Shown in pieces: positions 20,859 through 25,808 of a DNA stretch of 25,808 bases (the first letter of the stretch is position 1; every line of letters begins with the position of its first letter). This stretch comes from JACPHB01 sp964553885. Its GTDB lineage: Bacteria; Patescibacteriota; Minisyncoccia; UBA10092. A program made the translations under genes and the position numbers. Below the pieces are notes generated by a model. That model was not told the DNA's origin, did no database searches, and saw only the letters and a program-made list of their open reading frames with translations. The stretch covers positions 1 through 25,808 of the forward strand of contig CAZKLP010000009.1 in NCBI GenBank assembly GCA_964553885.1, given 5' to 3'.

Positions 20859-22688
20859 ATGTCTGATCAGGTGCCGCAAATAAAAGAAAGGTTAAATATA
20901 GTGGATGTTATATCCGGTTATCTTCGGCTCGTAAAAGCCGGCGTTAATTACAAAGGCCTATGTCCTTTTCATAATGAAAAAACTCCTTCTTTTATGGTTT
21001 CTTCTTCGCGTCAAAGCTGGCATTGTTTTGGTTGCGGGGAAGGCGGCGATATTTTTACTTTTATAGAAAAAATAGAAAATATTGAATTTTTAGACGCTTT
21101 AAAAATACTGGCGGAAAAAGCTGGCGTAGAGTTGGAATATAGCGACCCAAAAGCGCGTTCGGAAAAAAATCGCTTATATGAAATTTGCGAAGCGTCAACG
21201 CAATTTTTTACCGCCTCACTCGGCAAAGTGAATCCAATTTTGGATTATCTTTACAAAAGGGGGTTGAAGAATGAAACAATTGACGAGTGGCGGCTTGGTT
21301 ACGCGCCCGACTCATGGGATTCGCTTTTAACTTTTTTAAAATCCAAGGGCTATCGAGAAATCGAAATAGAAAAAGCCGGTCTAGTTATCCAAACGTCCGG
21401 CGCGCGTCAATCTGATCCTAAATTTCACGACCGGTTCCGTAATCGTTTGATGTTTCCGATTTTTGACACAAGCGGAAGGATCGTCGCTTTTTCAGGAAGA
21501 ATAATGAGTGAAATTATTTCTTCTAAAACGGAACGCTCCGATTCGGGGAAATACGTTAATTCTCCTGAAACGATTTTATTCAGTAAAAGCCGTATTTTAT
21601 ATGGGCTTAACCGCGCCAAATCCGATATCAGAAAAAATGACGCGGCGGTCTTGGTAGAGGGCCAAATGGACGTAATTTTGCCGTGGCAAGACGGCGTTAG
21701 AAACATTATTGCCACTTCCGGAACGGCTTTAACCGAGGAACAGCTCACGATAATAAAGCGGCTTACAGGCAATATTATTATGGCTTTTGACATGGACGAC
21801 GCAGGTTTTCGAGCTACCAAACGCGGTATTGATTTGGCGGAAGAGCAGGGCTTTAACGTTTCGGTTTTAAGATTAGAATCAGGCAAAGACGCGGCCGATT
21901 TTGTTAAAGATAATCCGGGAAAATTTTTTGAAAACATCAGTAAAGCTGAACCGATTATGTCTTATTATTTTAAAGAAATTTTTTCTGCCAAAGGCGGATC
22001 CGCCGACAAGCAATCAGATGTTGATGATAAAAGTGAAATTCCTATCGAAAGAAAAAAGTTCATAGCCATTGAACTTCTTTCGGAAATAAAGCGCTTACCG
22101 AGCGCCATTGAACGTTCAAACTGGATAAGAGAATTAGGCTTGCGTTTAGGCGTTTCCGAAACCGATCTTAAAGAAGAAATGGAACATCTTGAAACGCAGG
22201 TTAACGCGGAAAAATATCAACGCGAGTCTGCATCAAATCAGCGTGAATTCGCGCTCGCCAAAACAAGAAAAGAAATTTTGAGCGAACGGCTTTTAGCGTT
22301 ATTATTAAAAAAGCCGGAATCTATTGCCGAAACTGTCAAAGTCGCCGTTTTTATGCCAGCTCGTGATTGCGAATTTTTAACGGCTTTCTCTGAAAATGAG
22401 GGAAATTTTTCTCGGGTCAGATCGGCGATTCCGTCCGCGTTTCGCTCTCGACTGGATTTTTTATATATGCTCGGCGACTGGGAAACCGGCAAAGCTAATT
22501 CGGACTTTGATCTCGGCAAGGAAATTATTTTCATAACTAAAGAAATTGAACGCGAACATTACAAAGAACTGCTCTTAAAAATTGGACACGAGATTAATAA
22601 ATGTGAAGCCCAAGGCGCGGATACTGAAATACTAACTAAAGAGTTTAAAAGTATTTCAGAAAAATTAAATATTTTGTCTAAAAAGTGA
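20859..22688 (+). CDS. dnaG: DNA primase DnaG
   Basis: A 609-residue primase that makes RNA primers at the replication fork. The CHC2 zinc finger is CPFHNEKTPSF...HCFGCGEGGDIFTFI (about 36-66). The DnaG core shows EWRLGYAPDSWDSLL, RFRNRLMFPIFD, GRIVAFSGRI and KYVNSPET. The TOPRIM part shows LVEGQMDVILPWQDG, SGTALTEEQL, AFDMDDAG and G.DAADF. The C-terminal about 170 residues form the variable helicase-interaction domain. Residues about 375-385 (FSAKGGSADKQSD) contain a palindromic insert (21987-22004) in the linker. The gene lies 10 bases before rpoD; dnaG-rpoD adjacency is the core of the macromolecular synthesis operon of many bacteria, here without rpsU. Confidence 0.97.
   Translation: MSDQVPQIKERLNIVDVISGYLRLVKAGVNYKGLCPFHNEKTPSFMVSSSRQSWHCFGCGEGGDIFTFIEKIENIEFLDALKILAEKAGVELEYSDPKARSEKNRLYEICEASTQFFTASLGKVNPILDYLYKRGLKNETIDEWRLGYAPDSWDSLLTFLKSKGYREIEIEKAGLVIQTSGARQSDPKFHDRFRNRLMFPIFDTSGRIVAFSGRIMSEIISSKTERSDSGKYVNSPETILFSKSRILYGLNRAKSDIRKNDAAVLVEGQMDVILPWQDGVRNIIATSGTALTEEQLTIIKRLTGNIIMAFDMDDAGFRATKRGIDLAEEQGFNVSVLRLESGKDAADFVKDNPGKFFENISKAEPIMSYYFKEIFSAKGGSADKQSDVDDKSEIPIERKKFIAIELLSEIKRLPSAIERSNWIRELGLRLGVSETDLKEEMEHLETQVNAEKYQRESASNQREFALAKTRKEILSERLLALLLKKPESIAETVKVAVFMPARDCEFLTAFSENEGNFSRVRSAIPSAFRSRLDFLYMLGDWETGKANSDFDLGKEIIFITKEIEREHYKELLLKIGHEINKCEAQGADTEILTKEFKSISEKLNILSKK
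21987..22004. repeat. in-frame palindromic repeat in dnaG, SAKxGSA copy 1
   Basis: gccaaaggcggatccgcc contains the perfect 12-base palindrome ggcggatccgcc. It matches rpoD 22732-22749 at 17 of 18 bases and is read in the same frame, giving SAKGGSA in DnaG and SAKSGSA in RpoD. Confidence 0.75.
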
Positions 22689-22698
22689 TCTATAATTT

Positions 22699-23949
22699 AT
22701 GGTAAAAAATAAAAAAATAAAAAAACTTTCCGCCAAAAGCGGATCCGCCTTTGGCGGAAAAAAGAAAAAATCAAAGGCGGTGATCAAGCATAAAAAAAGA
22801 ACGGCCAAAAGAATCGGCGAGAGATGGATAACAAAAATATCGGAAAATACCAAATTCACCAAAAAAGAACAGGTTTTTGAAGATCGGGTAAAAGCGATAA
22901 TCAACCGCGGCCGCGAAAGGGGGTTTATCACGGAAACGGAAATTATTAAATTTTTCCCCGATGTTGAAAAAAATATTACCGAACTAGAAAAGCTTTATGA
23001 TAGATTAGAAGAAGCCAGCATTAAAGTTGAGGAAAGCCGTGAATTTATAGAAAAGACAGTTCCGGAACCAACAGAAGCGGAAATTAACAGGGCTTTAAAT
23101 ATTGAAGCCGACGACACCATCACTTCCGACTCGGTTCAAATGTATTTAAGGGAGATAGGCAGAACAGCTCTTCTGACGGGCAATGAAGAAAAAGAATTGG
23201 CTAAAAAAATCGAAGGAGGCGACATTGAGGCGCGCAATAAATTAATTCAGGCAAATTTACGGCTGGTGGTTTCTATTGCCAAGCGCTATGTTGGGCGCAG
23301 TCCGAACTTAACTTTGCTTGACCTTATCCAGGAAGGTAATCTGGGTCTCGCCAGAGCGGTTGACAAGTTTGATTATCGGCGCGGTTTTAAATTTTCAACT
23401 TACGCTACTTGGTGGATTAGGCAAGCTATTACTAGAGCCCTTGCCGACCAATCGCGAACAATCAGAATTCCGGTTCACATGGTTGAAACAATTTCTAAAT
23501 TTACCCAGATAAAGCGCCGCTTGCTTCAAGACCTTGGTCGCGAACCGCTTCCGGAAGAAATTGCCACCGAAATGGGAGTTGAAGTTGAAAAAATCCGGCA
23601 CATCATTAAAATTTCCCAGGATACTATTTCCTTTGAATCGCCGATAGGCGACGATGATGAGGACTCGTCGCTTGGAGATTTTATTGAAGATGAAAAAGGA
23701 ATTACGCCGTCTCAAGCGGCGGCGCTGCGGCTTTTGGGCGACCAGATAAAGGAAATAATTACCGATCTTCAGCCGCGGGAGCAAAAAATTCTAAAAATGC
23801 GTTTTGGTTTAGATGATGGTGTTACCCATACATTGGAAGAAGTGGGCAACGAATTTGGCATTACCAGAGAGCGAATCCGCCAGATTGAATTTAAAGCGCT
23901 TGAAAAAATCAGGGGACACAAAGATTTAAGAAAACTGGAAGGATATTAG
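22699..23949 (+). CDS. rpoD: primary RNA polymerase sigma factor (sigma-70)
   Basis: A 416-residue housekeeping sigma factor. A lysine-rich N-terminus (1-40) replaces the long region 1.1 of model bacteria. Region 1.2 is SVQMYLREIGRTALLTGNEEKELAKKIE; regions 2.1-2.4 show NLRLVVSIAKRYVGR, LDLIQEGNLGLARAVDKFDYRRGFKFSTYATWWIRQAI; region 3 shows SRTIRIPVHMVETI; region 4 shows LQPREQKILKMRFGL and the helix-turn-helix HTLEEVGNEFGITRERIRQIE. Both -10 and -35 recognition helices are intact, which agrees with the TTGACA/TATAAT boxes seen in this window. Residues about 10-20 (LSAKSGSAFGGK) are encoded by a 34-base palindrome (22727-22760). Confidence 0.97.
   Translation: MVKNKKIKKLSAKSGSAFGGKKKKSKAVIKHKKRTAKRIGERWITKISENTKFTKKEQVFEDRVKAIINRGRERGFITETEIIKFFPDVEKNITELEKLYDRLEEASIKVEESREFIEKTVPEPTEAEINRALNIEADDTITSDSVQMYLREIGRTALLTGNEEKELAKKIEGGDIEARNKLIQANLRLVVSIAKRYVGRSPNLTLLDLIQEGNLGLARAVDKFDYRRGFKFSTYATWWIRQAITRALADQSRTIRIPVHMVETISKFTQIKRRLLQDLGREPLPEEIATEMGVEVEKIRHIIKISQDTISFESPIGDDDEDSSLGDFIEDEKGITPSQAAALRLLGDQIKEIITDLQPREQKILKMRFGLDDGVTHTLEEVGNEFGITRERIRQIEFKALEKIRGHKDLRKLEGY
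22727..22760. repeat. 34-base palindrome in frame at the rpoD N-terminus
   Basis: Outer arms TTTCCGCCAAA (22727-22737) and TTTGGCGGAAA (22750-22760) are exact reverse complements. The centre GCGGATCCGC (22739-22748) is also a perfect palindrome. One mismatched pair (22738 with 22749) separates the two parts. Confidence 0.85.
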
Positions 23950-23958
23950 CGCTTCGCG

Positions 23959-23986
23959 CAATTTCTAATTTCCAATTTCTAATTTC
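23959..23986. repeat. 14-base tandem duplication before the cupredoxin gene
   Basis: caatttctaatttc occurs twice head to tail (23959-23972 and 23973-23986) in the gap between rpoD and the cupredoxin gene. It is preceded by a GCGC-TTC-GCGC mini-hairpin next to the rpoD stop. Confidence 0.8.
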
Positions 23987-24037
23987 TAAACAAATCGTAA
24001 ACTTAAAATTATAAATAATTAATAATTAATTAAAACT

Positions 24038-24478
24038 ATGAAAAAGTATTTACTGATATTTATGGTTATTGCATTTATTATAGGAGCCGCTTATTTTATT
24101 TTTAAATTTTATGATGGCGCAAAGCCAGTGCCGACATCATCTACATCCGAATCAACGACTACGGTTACCATGCCGCAAAATACGACAACAGTTATTACTC
24201 CAAAAACATGGACAGTTGAGTATAAAGACAATAAATTTATTCCATCAGAAATAAAAATCAAAAAAGGCGATATGGTTGTCTGGACCAATTTTGATTCTTC
24301 TTCGACTTGGCCGGCTTCGGCTTTTCATCCCACTCATCAAGTTTACCCCGGCTTTGACGCTTTGAAAGGCCTGAGCAAAGGAGAAAGTTACTCGTTTAAA
24401 TTTGATAAAGTCGGTTCTTGGAAATATCATGACCACTTGAATCCATCAGTTTATGGCACTGTTGTAGTTGAAGAATAA
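24038..24478 (+). CDS. membrane-anchored cupredoxin-like protein without the type 1 Cys
   Basis: A 146-residue exported protein. Residues 4-22 form an N-terminal signal anchor without a cleavage or lipobox Cys, and a Ser/Thr/Pro-rich linker follows (about 28-57). Residues about 58-146 are a plastocyanin-like beta barrel (WTVEYKDNKFIPSEIKIKKGDMVVWTNFDS, then SWKYHDHLNPSVYGTVVVEE). Candidate copper ligands are H97, H100, H131 and H133. The cysteine that binds blue copper in plastocyanin is absent (YHDHLNP instead of YxC..H), so a type 1 blue centre is unlikely. Copper binding or storage outside the membrane is inferred. The gene ends at a terminator shared with metK. Confidence 0.8.
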   Translation: MKKYLLIFMVIAFIIGAAYFIFKFYDGAKPVPTSSTSESTTTVTMPQNTTTVITPKTWTVEYKDNKFIPSEIKIKKGDMVVWTNFDSSSTWPASAFHPTHQVYPGFDALKGLSKGESYSFKFDKVGSWKYHDHLNPSVYGTVVVEE

Positions 24479-24511
24479 AAAATTCCCCCGCAGCTGCGGG
24501 GGAATTTTTTA
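24477..24511. terminator. bidirectional terminator between the cupredoxin gene and metK
   Basis: ttcccccgcag and ctgcgggggaa form a palindrome flanked by A-runs on the left and six Ts on the right. It stands between convergent genes and its core resembles the CCCCGC/GCGGGG hairpins at 3961 and 7792. Confidence 0.9.
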
Positions 24512-24512
24512 T

Positions 24513-25571
24513 TTAAATATTTATTATTTGTTCCCACGGAAAATGCGGTTTGGTGAAATGGCCATAAGTGGCGGTTTCTCTATAAATCGGTTTCCTTAAA
24601 CCAAAACGCTCAATTATCGCGACCGGCCTAAAATCAAATCTTTCTTTTATAAGTCCGGTCAGATTTTCTTCTTTTTCATTTATAGCTTCAATCATCAACG
24701 GCTTTTCTCGGCCGATGGCATAAGCTACCGAGACCAAACATTGTTTGGCAAAGCCGCTCGCCACGATATTTTTAGCTACAAAGCGACACATGTAAGCGGC
24801 GGAGCGATCCACTTTTGTTGGATCTTTTCCGGAAAAAGCGCCGCCGCCATGAGGGATTGTTCCGCCATAAGTATCAACCATTATTTTTCTTCCGGTAAGC
24901 CCCGTATCGGCCTCAAACCCGCCAATAACGAATTTTCCAGTTGGGTTTACCAGTATTTCAATACCTGAAATATCACCGATAAATGATTTTATCAAATAAT
25001 CGATAAGGAGTTTTTTTATTTCTCTCTGTTCAATGTTTTCATTATGCTGGGCGCTTATAAGAACACTTTTAATTTCTCCGTTTTTTACCGTTACTTGGGT
25101 TTTACCGTCCGGTTTAAGCCAAAAAAATTTTGGGCTTTCTTTTCTTAATTTTTCAAGCCCTTGTGCCAATTGATGTGCTTTAACTAGGGCGAGCGGCAAG
25201 TATCCCGACGTTTCATCTGTGGCATAGCCGTACATAATGCCTTGATCGCCGGCGCCGCCCGTATCAACACCTAAAGAAATATCGGGCGACTGGCTTATGA
25301 CGTTGGTTAAAATTTTTATATTGTCTTTATGGCCGATTTCACCATAGACCTTGCGGGCAACTTCGGCAAAATCAACATGATTGGCGCGCGTTGTAATCTC
25401 GCCTCCGATAATAAGCAAACCGTGGCTGCCAAAAGTTTCAACCGCTGCCCGCGCTTTAGGATCTCGCCTCAAGCATTCATCCAAAATCGCGTCAGAAATT
25501 TGATCGCAAATTTTATCGGGATGTCCCGAAGTAACGCTTTCAACCGTGTAGGTATTAGATTTATACAACAT
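24513..25571 (-). CDS. metK: S-adenosylmethionine synthetase
   Basis: A 352-residue MetK that makes S-adenosylmethionine from methionine and ATP. The N-terminus shows ESVTSGHPDKICDQISDAILD (ATP binding). GAGDQGIMYGYATDET is the central signature, and GGGAFSGKDPTKVDRSAAYM is the phosphate-binding signature near the C-terminus. It is about 30 residues shorter than the E. coli enzyme, chiefly in the loops of the middle domain, but all catalytic motifs are present. No Shine-Dalgarno is seen. A hairpin lies just upstream of the start codon. Confidence 0.97.
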   Translation of the reverse strand: MLYKSNTYTVESVTSGHPDKICDQISDAILDECLRRDPKARAAVETFGSHGLLIIGGEITTRANHVDFAEVARKVYGEIGHKDNIKILTNVISQSPDISLGVDTGGAGDQGIMYGYATDETSGYLPLALVKAHQLAQGLEKLRKESPKFFWLKPDGKTQVTVKNGEIKSVLISAQHNENIEQREIKKLLIDYLIKSFIGDISGIEILVNPTGKFVIGGFEADTGLTGRKIMVDTYGGTIPHGGGAFSGKDPTKVDRSAAYMCRFVAKNIVASGFAKQCLVSVAYAIGREKPLMIEAINEKEENLTGLIKERFDFRPVAIIERFGLRKPIYRETATYGHFTKPHFPWEQIINI

Positions 25572-25580
25572 ATAATTAAT

Positions 25581-25604
25581 AACTTTAACTTACGCGTTAA
25601 AGTT
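25581..25604 (-). promoter_or_regulatory. hairpin in the metK leader
   Basis: AACTTTAAC (25581-25589) and GTTAAAGTT (25596-25604) are exact reverse complements with a 6-base loop. In the metK mRNA the hairpin would end 9 bases before the ATG and cover the place of a ribosome binding site. No recognisable SAM riboswitch core is present. Confidence 0.45.
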
Positions 25605-25674
25605 TCCATACGGAATTTTAAGTAGAAGCTCATATTTGATTTTCCTAAAAAATTATGTGAAAATGTCAAAACAT

Positions 25675-25749
25675 TCCGGCGTAGCACAATGGTAGTGCAA
25701 CTCCCTGTTAAGGAGTGGGTTGTAGGTTCGAATCCTACCGCCGGAGCCA
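25675..25749 (+). tRNA. tRNA-Asn (GUU), CCA encoded
   Basis: The cloverleaf has acceptor TCCGGCG/CGCCGGA, D arm GCAC/GTGC, anticodon stem ACTCC/GGAGT around CTGTTAA (anticodon GTT, asparagine), and T arm GTAGG/CCTAC around TTCGAAT. Discriminator G25746 is followed by genome-encoded CCA, unlike the Met tRNAs at the other end of the window. Confidence 0.96.
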
Positions 25750-25767
25750 AATAGGATGATACGAGTT

Positions 25768-25797
25768 CTCCGCCTCGGGGCTTCGCCCCTCGGCGGG
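25768..25797. repeat. GC-rich hairpin after tRNA-Asn
   Basis: ccgcctcggggc and gcccctcggcgg pair around TTC with a small internal mismatch. The GC-rich character matches the other small palindromes of the window. No T-run follows. Confidence 0.6.
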
Positions 25798-25808
25798 CAA
25801 ATCGGCAA

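Noticed and set aside
22691..22696. Perfect TATAAT just before rpoD.
   Set aside because: It lies two bases before the ATG and lacks a -35 box at a proper distance; transcription would start inside the gene.

Overview
The window reads as a chromosomal segment of a reduced-genome bacterium of the Candidate Phyla Radiation (Patescibacteria), most likely the Parcubacteria side. This is an inference. It rests on moderately AT-rich DNA, tightly packed housekeeping genes, minimal enzyme architectures (a ThrRS without editing domain, a one-subunit PheRS), small membrane proteins typical of the group, ThyX instead of ThyA, a bL32 of the MGGV...RHTKG type, and many small GC-rich palindromes. UGA serves as an ordinary stop (for example at the ends of dnaG and the DoxX-like gene), so the code is the standard bacterial one.

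Layout. 1-340: three tRNAs (Asp, cut by the window edge; CAU elongator or Ile2; initiator fMet) with a promoter and a terminator-like hairpin. 370-5102 (+): small membrane protein, a mitochondrial-type single-chain PheRS, gyrB, then secE-nusG-rplK. 5157-7783 (+): a compact thymidylate operon, dCMP deaminase, dNMP-kinase-like P-loop protein, thymidylate kinase and ThyX, closed by a terminator. 7882-10121 (+): two overlapping genes for unusual two-domain proteins that each combine a kinase-like P-loop domain with a nucleoside-deoxyribosyltransferase-like domain, in opposite orders. 10251-11813 (+): gatB, convergent with a minus-strand block dnaE-thrS-miaA (17283 down to 11856). 17284-17875: a 592-base gap with an inverted repeat, a decayed peptidase C-terminus and a terminator. 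17876-23949 (+): rpmF, a DoxX-like membrane protein, a small anchored protein, a TMTC-like GT-C/TPR membrane protein (containing a 10-N assembly gap), dnaG and rpoD. 24038-25571: a membrane-anchored cupredoxin convergent with metK. 25675-25749: tRNA-Asn.

How the genes fit together. The window carries core replication (gyrB, dnaE, dnaG), transcription (rpoD, nusG), translation (tRNAs, pheS-like, thrS, gatB, miaA, rplK, rpmF), secretion (secE) and dTMP supply (dCMP to dUMP to dTMP to dTDP). The thymidylate operon plus the two fused deoxyribosyltransferase/kinase proteins suggest a salvage module for deoxynucleotides.

The most unusual pattern is a scatter of short palindromes placed in frame inside conserved genes (miaA, gatB, dCMP deaminase, dnaG, rpoD, PheRS). 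They add short peptides, and related copies are read in the same frame in unrelated proteins (GRASP in two, SAKxGSA in two). This resembles in behaviour, though not shown here to be related in sequence to, the Rickettsia palindromic elements.
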